Source: Pelargonium tetragonum
Taxonomy: Eukaryota; Streptophyta; Magnoliopsida; Geraniales; Geraniaceae
Direction: 5' to 3'
Assembly: GCA_036897445.1 (NCBI GenBank)
Contig: JAYMTL010000081.1
Location: forward strand, 27,322-91,321
Length of the DNA: 64,000 nucleotides
A program made the translations under genes and the position numbers. Under the pieces are notes generated by a model. It was not told where the DNA came from and made no database searches. It saw nothing but the letters and a program-made list of their open reading frames with translations. Position 1 is the first letter of the stretch, and each line of letters begins with the position of its first letter. Shown one piece after another: positions 52,337-64,000 of the stretch.

Positions 52337-53583
52337 TAAAGTATAAGGCCCTCTGTCTAATGTATAAAAGATTTAAATAATCAAAATCTTATTTTTGCGC
52401 TAGTTAAATAGAATTTTGAAAGCTAACCCTTTATTAGATTTCAAATTAAAAAAGACTCCCACATATCTCCATTTGACAAACAAAATGAAAGTTTTTTACT
52501 AAAAGTAGTCTGGTCAAAAACAGGCTGGTGATACGCTTCGAACCTTTAAAATTACGTACTGCTAACAGGTGCTCTGAAAAGAAAACCCTTGAGTAAAATT
52601 GCGCAATGAGGAATCCTACAGCTCTAAGTCTAAGGATGAGTTTTAGTCTTTAAAAACGGCCTCTCAATCTAAATTCCCTTGAATTCATATTAATTAGGTA
52701 GCTTATTCGACATATGTTTTTCTAATCTTCCTATAAAGGATTTTTCTTTTCTTTATAGCTTGGATTGCTTAAGTTAGTAATAGGTAAAACAAATGGAATT
52801 CGAATATAGATCCATAGGTTCAAGTCTTGTCATGTTCCTGTCATTTTTTTTGCCAAGCCCTTCTAAGATTGAGTAAAAATAAACCACTATAAAAATTTTG
52901 AGGTAAACTTCAGCAAATAATTATTAAAAAATTATACATAAGAGAGACCCCTAAGGTGCTTTTTAAACGACCCTACAATTAGTTCTTTAATTTAAAAGTA
53001 TACCCCGGAATCTGGGCAATAGCTTAAGGTTACTCCTTGCTAAAAGTTTTCGATTACTCAGACTTAAAAGAGTATGCCTCTAAGAAACTTATCCCTATTC
53101 CCTATATAGGATAGTCTTAGGCTTAAAAAGCAAGACAGGAGTTAAGACACTTTCGCGACTGCATTATAGTATAGAGGAGTCTACAGCCCTAAAATTAGGG
53201 TTCTTATCTCTTAAATTTCGAGTTTGATTCTACTACAAGAGCCTTTTTTAGACCCTGTAGCTGTTTGGGCGCCCTTGAAACATTTAGTTTTAAGCGCTTA
53301 TCAAAAGTACCTCAGAGCTACTTTTAGTAGAAACACATAATATGGCTTTTCTACTCACTCTACGAGTTACCTTTTATATAATATAGGCCCAAATCAATTT
53401 GATCTGACAACTACTCGAGCTCTAAGCTACTCGCGAGTTACTGGTAAAAATTATTATGCTATAAAAGCTCCCTTTTGCTTGATCCATATATAATTAATAA
53501 TTTGAATTGCTTACTTTAGAAGCGGAATTGGCTCTTAACTAGGATCCAGAAGCAAGGAGTCTAAAATCTTTCTACGCACTCTC
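52337..53583. other. Gene-free stretch downstream of the tRNA-like sequence
   Basis: No coding gene is seen. A T-arm-like motif at about 52813-52833 (CCATAGGTTCAAGTCTTG, five pairs counting wobbles) lacks a convincing D arm and acceptor. A minus-strand GGTTCGAA near 52536 likewise lacks partners. CATAAGAGA at 52937-52945 follows an A/T run. Confidence 0.5.
52937..52945 (+). promoter_or_regulatory. Nonanucleotide resembling a plant mitochondrial promoter core
   Basis: CATAAGAGA matches the CRTAAGAGA core described for dicot mitochondrial promoters and is preceded by an A/T-rich stretch, as those promoters are. A nine-base match is expected about once by chance in a window this size on both strands, and no gene follows, so this is weak. 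Confidence 0.12.
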
Positions 53584-53597
53584 TATATATATATATA
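53584..53597. repeat. (TA)7 microsatellite
   Basis: Seven TA units in a row precede a T-rich region. It is a simple repeat with no gene context. Confidence 0.85.
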
Positions 53598-53859
53598 GTA
53601 ACAAGTGATACAGGTATACTGATTTATTCTCTTTTACAATTTTTATAGATCACTCTCTAATAAACAAGAGATACAAAAAAAACTTCCCAATACTTCCAAC
53701 ATGAAAATCAATAAGAAAAGTCTAGCTCTATTTTGCAGTTATTATCAAGAGGAGGCCCCGAGTAGCTACAAGGACATGTAAGGCTCCGGACTCTGGTTAA
53801 AGTTCTAGGTATGATAGAGAATTTCCTTGACTTGCTAACAAGAGTAGGTAAGACTCTTT

Positions 53860-54460
53860 TTATTGTATTTGTATTGTAAGGAGGTAGATAAATAGAGTAT
53901 ATGTATATAGTAATAGATAAAATAGGTCGAACTAATAAATAGAAAGCACTTACTTTAGTATATTACATTAGTTAAACTTAGATTAGAGAGTTAATTTAGA
54001 ATAGGAATGAAATTCTAGAGATCGTTATTTAAGGTTATCGTTCTGAAGCCACTTTACGGACTAGGAAAGGGAGCCCCTGTGGATTGAAGTTAGGGTTATT
54101 ACCTCTTATTTCCTGTAGCTATCACTATAAACAGAAGTAAGTTTTATGTCTTGTTTAGCTTTACTTCTTTTCTGTTTCTTAATTACTTGCATCTACTGAT
54201 TTTTTTATGATGTTTAACTTCTTTGTTTTATATATTATATATTCTTCTTGTTAGTTATAGTTATTATATGTCTTATAGTAATAGTAGTATATAGAGACTT
54301 TAGTTCTATTCGTTTTAGTTATAGTAGAATTGTATCTTTTTGTATCTCCTTATTTCTTATTATTAGTTAATTAATTATGAAATAGATAATATATAGATAG
54401 TAAAGTAAGACTTCTTTCTTTATAGCCTTACCAGAGTTTTAGGTACTACAAGGCTTATTA
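53860..54460 (-). other. T-rich island, possible decayed insertion
   Basis: The plus strand is rich in T, with TTATAGT, TTAGTTA and TATATAG words, and is poor in C and G runs. Read on the minus strand it is A-rich with ACTATAACTA-type words, like the island near 12.3 kb. No open frame or domain is visible. It is probably either a decayed element or AT drift. Confidence 0.3.
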
Positions 54461-57400
54461 TTAATTATTTATTTAAGCGGGGTCAACACAAAGTATAGAA
54501 AAACCAGGGACATTTTAATTAAAATTCAAGAGTCATTTTTTATCGGTAGAGGTGCCCAAATCCCAGTCAGTATGACCCCCTTATATTCATATTCCACGTC
54601 CCTTTTCTTTTAGGACTGTCAACAGCATCCCTTATTACTAACTTAAAGAATACCTAACTTAGTAATTAAGGTTAGGGGTTTCAGATATACCTAAGCCTAG
54701 TCTAGTAAAAAAGCAAATGAGAAATCTTTCCTTTTGAGAGTGTACAAATGTAAACTACAGCTTTGTATGTAAGCCAAATGCATTACTAAAAAAACTTCTT
54801 ACGTCAAACTTTCCCCGATTCTTTAACTAGAACGAGCTTTTTTGCTGATTGTAAATATATAGGGTAAAAATAGAAGGAATGCTTTTCATAGTATATAGTT
54901 TTCAGGTCCTGGAAATTAAAACGAAATTGAGTATCCTAAAGCAAGCAAATAACACAAGCTAAACCTTTTGTGGATTTCTTTTAAGAAAAGACTAAGGATG
55001 CTGGAGGCACAGAAAATAGGATGCGGTTTTATGTAATGTACCTTTACGTTAAAGTATATACTTGTCTTTACTGAAAAAGCATTTGTCTCTTGCTAGACTG
55101 AGTTATAGGAATACCCCAAATCTCTACCAAGGAAATGCATATGTCGAATTCTAACTTGAATTATATAGTACCCATCTTTTGGGGATAAAGCTTATGAAGT
55201 TATGTATTTAGAAGGGCTCTGTTTATAGGCTTTATTAGGAACCCTATAGGGGCTCCTTTTATAATATAAATTATCTAGCCCATTCTTTATTGGGTCAGTC
55301 TACGTATTCCAAAGTACGGATATCTTAACATGCAAGCAATTCTTCATTTTATTTACACGGTTAGAAGATACAGGATCCTTGTTTTAGAAAACCAACAGAA
55401 CAAGATATAAGGCTCTTTCCGTTTAGGATTTCCTTGTTTCTGGGCTGGGCAGAATGGAAGGGTAACAATAAAAAGGAAAACCCCTCTTCTTTGGTTGCAC
55501 CCTAATTAAGGAAGACCCCCTTTTTTGGTAATAATCCTTGCTTCCGGGAGACTCCCTGAAAAATACTAGCTTACAGAACAAGCCTATAAGAAAGAAGTAT
55601 CTTAAAAAATCCTTGAAAAACTTATAGATATTTTTGAAGCGTAGCGGAAGCGAGTCAAGCAGTGTCTCTTGTAATTGTAATCTATTGGGAGTTTCTCCTA
55701 AAAATCCCTTGAGGGAAAGGGTGCCCCGTAGAATAGAGTAGATAGTCCCCCTTTCTATTGCAATTATATAAAACATATATAAGGAGTTACCTTGTATACA
55801 TATAGCTAGATCTTTTTAGGAGTTCTTGGACTTAATTTCTCAGTTTGCTGGTACTTTACAGATTTACCACAATTCATTTTACAAGAAAAAAGGGCAAAAT
55901 CCTGCGTCAAAAAAGAGCTTAATAAAGCAACTCCCGACGTTAGCCTAAAGCCCCAAAACTTGAGAAGGAGAAAACCTGCTTAATAAAATTCTTTCTAACA
56001 TATCGGGGTTTAGAAATCCCCTTATACTATATATATATTCAATTTTTTGGTATTCCTAGTTTTCAAGCATTCTTTACTTGGAGTCGAAGCTTAGGCTTTC
56101 TATGCTATCTCTCTTTAGTAATAATTTATTAGAGGCTCCTATAACTATGAAATAGGGGGCTCTGCAACAGGATAAATTCCTTCTAATGTAAACTCTTCCA
56201 AAAACCTGGCTTCTACAAAGTATTATAAAGGACGGGCCTTCTGCCTTAGTTAGTTTATAACCCCCTTTAGCTTTAGGAAATTTTACTTAGAAAAAACCCT
56301 AACCTCAGTCCCATTTTTTGAAAAAACTCCACTCTCTAACTATTTAGTCATACCTTTCTTAAGAGCTAATTTATTTGGTAAATAAAAGGAACGCCCCCGC
56401 GGTGCGAAAGTAATACAAAACAAAGCAGCCCCAATATAAGTTTACCCTTGCTAATGAGATTTCCTTAGTATCTAGATTTACCTGTTGTTAAGACTTTCTT
56501 TTAAAGCTTTATGGACTTAGGCAAAACTTTCCCTTTGTATTTAATAGAATTTACTTGAGTATTCTTACTAAGAAACTGCTCCTTAAAAATTTTTTTTATT
56601 ATTTCCTCTACGTAATGAAACAAGATCGAAAGCTCTTTACGGACTAGGAACCCCGTGTATCCCTTAGCTCTTGTCTTTACTCTTTACCGAAAAAGAATTT
56701 CTAAGACTTGACTTCATTACAGAAATCCATTACTTTAGCCCCACTTCTCCTATAACGCATTTTCTTACTATCTACTAGAATCGGAAACCTAGAGAAACCG
56801 CGGAATACTTATTCATTTGTAAGGGGTATCCAGCTCCCAGCATCACTTTTAAACTAAGGCAAGATTGTACTATAACTTCCTAAATACAGACCCAAAGGAA
56901 CTTTACAGATCTCTGAAAATCCTCAAATAGCCTAAAGAGCAGAAGGAGGACTTCCTTTAAACTTTTAATTAATAGTGGCGCTTAATACAATCCAGAGTAA
57001 TAAAAAGGACTTAAGAAATACAAGAATACATGGAAACCAAAAACTAAAGTTTCCTAGATGCGGAACATAACAATTAGCTTAGCAAAATGACAACAAGATT
57101 AAAGTATCTTAATTGCCTTATATTTTGTGTATTTGCTTATTATATATTAAGACCCCTAACTAAAAGCGGACTCAACAGAGGGTCCTTGTTGTAATAAAAT
57201 ATCTTGACTGAATATTATAAAAAAAGTTTACCGGTGCCTTGTCCTTTCATTTTTTGGATTGGTAAATTATATCCGGAGTTATTTAACTTAATTGACTGAG
57301 TTTTCCCTTTATTGAGCAAAACACGCATCTAGTCTTCCTTATTAAGGGTCTATGTAAAACAAAAACTCTTGTTAAAATTTAAGTAGAGAAACCCTAACTG

Positions 57401-57814
57401 ACCAGGTCCAGGGAAATCTTGTACCAAAAATGGAATGAAACTCGCCTAGAGGAATATATAAAGACTCTAAATCTTTTTTCATCTACTAGATTAGAGTAGC
57501 CCTGTGCTAAAGACAAAACCCTATAAAAAATAGGCGCACCAGCCCCTTATAAAATTATCTCTCGCTAAGGGAATCCCCACTTGGATAAAGGGATCCTTGA
57601 AATGCGCTTTTTACAGTACTATAAGAGGTCTACTCAACAAGGGAAAGGGCATCAACTTAGGTAACAGGTGGTTTGTATATAAAGCTCTGCTTTCGGCAAT
57701 AAAGCACACTTTTCTTCATATGAAAGGTGCCCAGAGGAGCCACTTACAAGCTTCAATTAAAACAAGAGGCAAAAGATACTCATACCTTACAAAAAGCTAG
57801 ACGGGGTTTTAATC
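54461..57814. other. Gene-free background containing the longest open frame of the window
   Basis: The longest frame, 55423-55776 (minus, ATG start, 117 codons), encodes a basic product rich in Leu, Phe, Arg and Ser, with a hydrophobic patch near residues 60-73. No family resemblance, clear ribosome-binding site or neighbouring gene supports it. In 128,000 six-frame codons with stops near 7% of codons, one or two frames of this length are expected, so I do not call it a gene. The frame at 57597-57800 starts at TTG and is equally unsupported. Confidence 0.55.
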
Positions 57815-57910
57815 TTGTAATTAGATATCACCTATGTAGAACAGATTCGTTATTCGGCTCTTGTTTACTAAAGGGGAAAGCGGCTCTACATAAGTGATAT
57901 CCAATTATGA
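57815..57910. repeat. 26-position imperfect inverted repeat (foldback)
   Basis: The left arm 57815-57840 and right arm 57885-57910 pair at 24 of 26 positions, two of them G-T wobbles, around a 44-base loop. Two more pairs (57842 with 57883, 57844 with 57881) may extend the stem inward. Both mismatches are A opposite C, and the remaining imperfections are wobbles. All four differences can therefore be explained by single transitions after an initially perfect inverted duplication. It is far longer than the other inverted repeats I found here. It could be a small foldback element, a replication or recombination by-product, or a structured RNA. Confidence 0.85.
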
Positions 57911-60900
57911 AGCCTTTTGTTACAACCATGTTCAAAGAGCTACTATAGGGAAGAAGGGGATCCTTTTTTTATATGAATGACTCAACTTACAAACACTGCT
58001 ACACAATACAAGTAACTCTATGGTACAAGGCTTATTGACTCTACTTTTTTCTAACAAAAAAGACTTAAAACACAACTGCAGGTAAACCTAGTACTTTTTA
58101 TAAACTTAACCCAAGCCTATACTTTGCGAAGCTTACCTTTTTATTTCTGTACCTAGTTTACAACTAGATTATAAGAGATTTGAGTCATTTTCTAAACCCG
58201 GGTGGTTCCCTTAGGAATAATTATCAAACGAATTCTTTAAAATTCTTCAAACAAGAAGGAACTAACAAAGGGTATAAAAAGTATCCGCTTTTTGCTCACC
58301 CGCCCTTCTACATAAGTACGAACCAGGGGTGCTGCTAAGTACAGGACGGACCTATACTTTGTGCAAAGGGAATATACAAATTAACCAAAATTATAGAAAT
58401 ACATTACAAAGGTTGAGTACTTCTTTTACAACGAATATTTTTAAAACTCCATATTAAATAAAGCTAGACAGGCTTCTTCAAAATCAAAAGGGTGTACTCT
58501 AATTTTTATCTTGGTGTCACGATTAAAATCACTAACTGAGAGCGCACGCTTTGGCCTTCAAAGGTTGTCAATATAGATCCTATTTTCTAAGGTGTCGTAA
58601 CTAAATACAGATCCCTTTCTGTAATCAAAACCCTCGGCAGCTGCTAGACAAGCACAATATGGTATAACTCTAACGCCATAAAGGAGGGTGGAATCCCCGG
58701 ACCCCTGCTTGTTAATTTTAACGTAATTTGTAAAACATTAATACTCCTTATTTTATCTCCACGGCATTCTCTTCTTTTTATATCAAACAAGTCCCAGAAG
58801 TCTATCAAGATATAGAAAAAGTCCCTCATTTCATCCTAATCTACAAACCTTGTTTATAAGTACTGCCACTAGCTCAAAGAATTCCTACATAAAGATTTAA
58901 TGGAATTTACAAGCTAGAAAGCTTCGAGGTTTTTCTTTTTAGGGGTTCTAAGAATTTCAATAACTTGTAGCTGAAATTTCCGGATTTAGTTTGACTTATT
59001 AGTAATCCTAGGTCTATTATAGAAAATCGAGTCTGCTTTGGGTTAGAATGCAAAAGATATTAGGAAATTCCCTGTTTATCGCTTTTATTTGTTGTAGTAG
59101 GGCTCGGGTCCCCACTGCGTACTCCCGCTTGTCATTTTTAAATTACAGATATGTAGATTTTCTTCTAGGGGCACTGTTCTTTTTAAATCAAATCTTACGG
59201 AAGTAATAAGACTGAGTATGTGCTAATAGGAATTGTTCTTACTTAAAATATTCTGAGAATACCTCATGATTCAGTTTTGTAAGATATTCCATAGCCTTGA
59301 TTTCACTTTTGCCCCTAATTCCTACGAAAGAGTTCCCTAATCTAAAAAGTACTTCCTGAGCAACTCCTATTCATATTCTCGCCGCTTATTACACCCGCCT
59401 TAAGAAAGGAGCTCTTGATAGTGATAACCTCACACTCATCTTTGGAGTAGTAGAAAGCGTCGGTCATGCCCTCTCTATCTCAATGCGAATAAGGACTTTA
59501 CTAGTGGTATAGATGAATTTCATACTTCATTCTCAACTAAAGCAATGTTCCACTCTATTCAACGAAATAGATACAATTAAATTTCAGTAATATAATCAAA
59601 GTATAAACAAGGATAAATAAAGAGGAATCCCTTTTGGAATTATATAATCGCAAATTCGGTTTGGGGAAAGAAGGACTTTGCTATATGCGGCTAAATACCA
59701 ACATATAGTACAAAAAAAAGTATACCAAAAAGCACTAACCAAGTGACTTAGATTATTTCGGGATATTTTTCCTTTTTATTTATTATAATAATAAAGTTAA
59801 CTTCTGTATAATAAGAATCTGTCTTCTTCATAACAAAGCAAAGCTTACTATTGCAAGCGGTAGGGGCAACCCTGTTTTTTCGAGAATGTCATAGATTCCC
59901 ATTACTCATTAAGGAAAAATTTTTTACTAAAAAATACTTTGAGGTGTTATTTTAATAGTTAAGACGGAACTAGATTAGAGGTATCTGAAAACATGGAAGG
60001 GTTTCCCTCTCTAAAAGGAGCCCTGAGTTATAATATATTTTCATTATCTTTGGTTCCTTGACTTAGGGAAGACTTTCATACTCTGTTGAAGGGCTGGTAT
60101 ATACCCTTTGTTAATTGGGTTCGTGCACAATGGAAGCGGTAAATAATATAAAGAGTTGTGCCTTTGATATACAAGACACATTCAGTTAGACTTTGTTTTA
60201 CCCGCATTCAGGATTTTAGAAATAAAAGAAATTTCAGGAAAGCAGGATACCTTTAAAAACTTAGGATCTACTAGTGTTTCTCTCGGTAAAGCTATTATTA
60301 TATATATAATTTGGTCAAATAGGGTCAGATTGGATTGGTAAGAATTCCCGGTTTCTGAAATCCTAAAAAAAGAATTTCTAAATCTTCTGTTAACCAGGTG
60401 TGATGTTTGGGCTTTATTTAGAGTTTTGGACAAGTAAAGGGGAAACCCGTACTGGGATTCTATAATTATAGGGTTTTAGTTCAAACGAGGTAATACTTAT
60501 TTTTTAGTATCAGCAGTCTACTTCAGGTTTCTGGCTTTACTTTAGTTATTTTCTTAATAGAGTAAATATTTAGATTACGAGGCTAGGGTCTTTTTTGTAG
60601 GGGGATTAGATTTAGATATAGGTTTAAGATACAGGGAATCCTCAATTTCTTTATCTTATTCGAGTTAAGGATGCTCCTTGTTTAGCTAAAGGGGTACATA
60701 TAAATGCCTGGATAGTTTAGTTCTATAAATGGGAAGCTCTTACAATTACGTGTACACGAGCCTCTTTAAGCTTATCTATGTAGTGTGGTATTTCTAAATT
60801 AGATATCTTTCATAGTTAGAATTAAGCCTCTTGGAACTAAGTAGAACAATTTAGAATTTGCACTTAAGATTGGGTGTTACCTCAAGCATTTAAGGCTCTA

Positions 60901-63900
60901 TGGCGACCCGCTTTGAATTGGTAAGGGTTATTAATATATTATCTTCTTCACAAAGGAATGTAGCTATATGCTTTTTGTTAGATTGGATGTATACTTTAAT
61001 AAATGCCAGAGATTTGAAATAGTTTTAACTTAACAAATCTGAGATTGTCTAGCGGGTCGGGTTTTCGTATTTCTCTTAAAAGGGGATACTTTGTCGAATA
61101 TAAAAATAACTGTAGCTTTTCATTTTTTATACCCGGGCATGGAGTTTGCAGGACAAGAGTCTATTTATTTTTGTATGGTGGGGCCTTCTTTTAGTATGTA
61201 ATCGAAGATTTTTGGGATCCATGGTATATAAAAATCCACTATTATTCCCCTCTTGTAGGGTCTTTTTGAGCCACAAGATCCTAAGTCATTCATTTTTATA
61301 GCGAAATTAACTTTTTGTCCGATACAAAAAAAGGCTCTCCGGGAATTTTGCTTTATCCTCTCATAAGGCGAAGCCTTTTCGAAAATGTAAAAAGAAAAAA
61401 GAACGCAGTAGGTTTATAAAGGATGTCCAAGGTTCCGTTATTTAGTTTTAGAGTAGAAACAAAGGTTAATATATCCAAGTAGAAGAGTTTCATTTTTTGC
61501 GTAAGAGCCCCTGTCGAAAATTGAGCTTAGTATTTGTCATTGTAAAGAGGGAAAACCCCAAGCTCTTTCTGGTAAAGATAAAGACGATTTTAGAATTAGA
61601 AATAAAGAAGAAACTTGGAGTCTCCTGTCTCTCTACTCTGGAATAAGGAAGCCACTTTTATTTAGGGGATCTATAAACAAATGAGGAAATTACTTACTAC
61701 TTCTTTTTTTCCCCGCTTCTCCGTTTCGAGTTAAAGGCAGTAGGAAATTACACTAAAATAAAGGCGTCAAACTTTTTAGAGCTCAACATGTGATGAAGGG
61801 CTTATAACACCGAGTAGAGTTAAGACAAGTACGAGCTTTAAGACCTGGAATTACTGCTAGAAAAAGCCGGTTCGTAGCATAGTTTTTAAAGTTATTTGTC
61901 TTAGAGCACTCACCTTAAGTAAGAGATTCCAGAGTTATCCGAATATAAGGTTTTATTAATGTCAATCTATACTCAATCTCAAGATGGGTAATAGCCATTT
62001 ATTAGAGGGGTCCCTGCACTGGATAGAGCTTTTGTCTCCTTTTACTTATCAAAGGCTTTTCCGGGTCTGTTAATTAGAAAAGCACCGCTCAAGCTAAAGT
62101 CTTTGTCACAAAGCTTCTCCTATACAGTTTTGATGATAGGTTATACAAAGTATAATGGCCAATGCTTTGTAGGATAGATCAAATAGAGTTTATTTTAGAT
62201 TATAAAAAGGGGTTATGGTTATGGCGAAGTACTTTTCAATGTAAAGCCTTTCATATTGTCTATTAAAAAGAAATCCTGCGATCTGTTACTTTTATAAAGT
62301 ATAAAGCTAAGGAAATTCTATACTTGATAAATTAAAAAATTAGCCTACTCGGGATTTTTATATTCTTTCTCTAAGGTTTTCCTACAGCAAAGCCTAATTA
62401 GGGTTATCAAAAAAATTTCTTTAGGGCTTTAATACAAAAACAAGAACTTTTATAACGGTAGCGATTCTAGCTTTTTGACCTACCTAAATATATCTACGCT
62501 ATATTCATTTTATAAGGGAACTCTCCACCACTCTTTGAACTGCAAGTGTTAATTTTATAAAAAAGAGTAAGAGAACCCTTTTTTAGGAGTTCCCCCTATT
62601 TTAATTTAATCAAAGGAAAAACCCCGGTTACCTATAATACACAGGATCTCTCGACAAGTTTTTTTAGTCACAATATTAAGAAAGCCCTTTACTTTATACC
62701 TCTCTACTCTGCCCTTTTTTGGAATTCCTAATCTTGTCAGCATTTCTTAGCAGAGAACTTGCAAATTAAACAATCTACAACCCACTCTCGTACAAATAAC
62801 GAGTCTAAGCCCTTTTGAATACCAGTAACAGGAGCCACTTAAGAGTAAAGATTTGGTCTAAGGAGTTTTATTAAGCTAACCTATAGTAGAAGGCTTTGTT
62901 ATTCCCAGTCACCAGGAAACCCTTCTCAATTTGTATGCTAGCTTCGAGAATCATTTCGTTTTTTAAGGGTTTTGGTATTTCCGCGACTAGGTAAAGTCTA
63001 ATTTGAATTCAATAAAAGGACTTAGAATCGTTTAAATAAGGATGCTTTTTTACTTATACTATTAAAGAAATTAGTAAGCGAAATCCTGTGCTGGGAGGTC
63101 TCTGTTACCTGACTACAAAAATCAAGTTTGCATCCGATCCAACAAGTCAAAGTATAATAGAAGGGGCGTACTGGAGTTCAAAATCCCCTTTCTCGTTTGC
63201 AAGGCTCTTTTAAGAGGTAATAGCACAATTTCATTGAAATTTTCTAGAGTTTTCGTCGGAGTCCTTGGGATCCTTTTATCGGGAATAGTATATATAAGTT
63301 GAGTTGTATATTTACTCGGTAAAGTACTTTAATTTCTTTATTTTTAGAAGTCTTAGGTTTTTTATGTTGTCTTTTCATTTCATATCTTTCCTCTAGTTTA
63401 GAGCAGCTAGTGAAAGGGCAAGAATTTTTCTGTATATCCTATATATTCTCTTTTTAGGTAGTTCAAAGGTGTTCAGTCTCCTTCTTGATTCGTAGTTTCT
63501 CTTATTTCCAGTGAATAAACTAGGCTTTAAACAATTTTATGGTACTTTCTTAACAGGGAAGGCGCGTGTGTATATAGGTTCACAAAAGTTTTTTCCTTTT
63601 TTGTGTGAAGCTCCTTGTTATTTCCACCTAGTACAAGTATCTTACTTTTGTCTTAGTTCATATTGATTGGACTCTTTTTAAACAATAAAATCTTAGATAA
63701 GGTACAAAACTTCACTCTTTAACTTATTTCATCTGGCAGAATAGAAGTTTTTTATCAGTCATTGGTGTGTAGAGAATCCTTTTCACTCATCTTTTTTTAA
63801 GACAAGCATACTTTTTAAAGTCATATACTGATGTAACAACCGGATAAAAGCGGAATACACGACTTAGTTCCTAAAACGGAAGGATATGCAAATTCATCTT

Positions 63901-64000
63901 AATAATTCGTAAAAATCCCCTTAGAAATCTCTTCGAGTCACTCAACGCGGGGTTATAAAGCTCCTCTACCTTTGTTAAGATAATAAGATTTATAGGGAAT
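57911..64000. other. Gene-free AT-rich background
   Basis: No gene is supported. The frames at 58644-58829 (minus, 61 codons) and 60182-60433 (minus, 83 codons) have no recognisable products. No further long repeats or RNA genes were noticed before the window ends. Confidence 0.55.

Noticed and set aside
52764-52840. T-arm-like AGGTTCAAGTCTTG with possible upstream tRNA
   Set aside because: The T stem pairs only through wobbles, the acceptor gives about four of seven pairs, and no D arm is visible.
55423-55776. 117-codon open frame on the minus strand
   Set aside because: The product matches no family I know, there is no ribosome-binding site or gene neighbour, and one or two frames of this length are expected by chance.
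60182-60433. 83-codon minus-strand open frame
   Set aside because: The product is unremarkable, no context supports it, and the length fits chance.
1-64000. Fungal repeat-induced point mutation as the sole explanation
   Set aside because: TA excess and low CA/TG fit, but AC/GT is also low and the A/C-rich island keeps many CA steps. The signature is therefore incomplete without a proper computation.

Overview
This 64 kb window is an AT-rich stretch (about 35% G+C in lines tallied by hand) in which I can find no convincing protein-coding gene. The longest open frame in six frames is 117 codons. At this base composition and stop-codon density, one or two frames of that length are expected by chance. 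None of the translated frames resembles a family I recognise. I saw no rRNA core motif, CRISPR array, insertion sequence, integrase or transposase. The requested undescribed system is not visible here, and I do not want to invent one.

The kind of DNA is uncertain. The best clue is one degenerate tRNA-Phe(GAA)-like sequence at 52267-52336. Its D arm, anticodon region and T arm look like the bacterial/organellar type, closest in my memory to plant-type mitochondrial trnF. A second, weaker tRNA-like fragment lies at 25875-25935. The background is rich in purine-purine and pyrimidine-pyrimidine steps and in TA, and poor in CA/TG, AC/GT and CG. With the lack of genes, I lean towards spacer DNA of an expanded organelle genome, mitochondrial more likely than plastid. 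A nuclear gene desert, for example an AT-rich fungal or plant block holding decayed transposons, is not excluded.

Layout: ordinary background runs through most of the window. It carries many very short GC-rich palindromes of the form GGG-(few bases)-CCC. Four patches depart from it: an A- and C-rich plus strand at about 10.98-12.56 kb, a pyrimidine-rich plus strand at about 14.40-15.13 kb, and T-rich patches at about 20.68-21.03 kb and 53.86-54.46 kb. These could be decayed insertions. Small structural features are two perfect tandem duplications (28 bp at 6593 and 23 bp at 49708), several 8-12 bp duplications, a 26-position imperfect inverted repeat at 57815-57910, and several 7-11 bp hairpins. 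No operon or pathway can be described.
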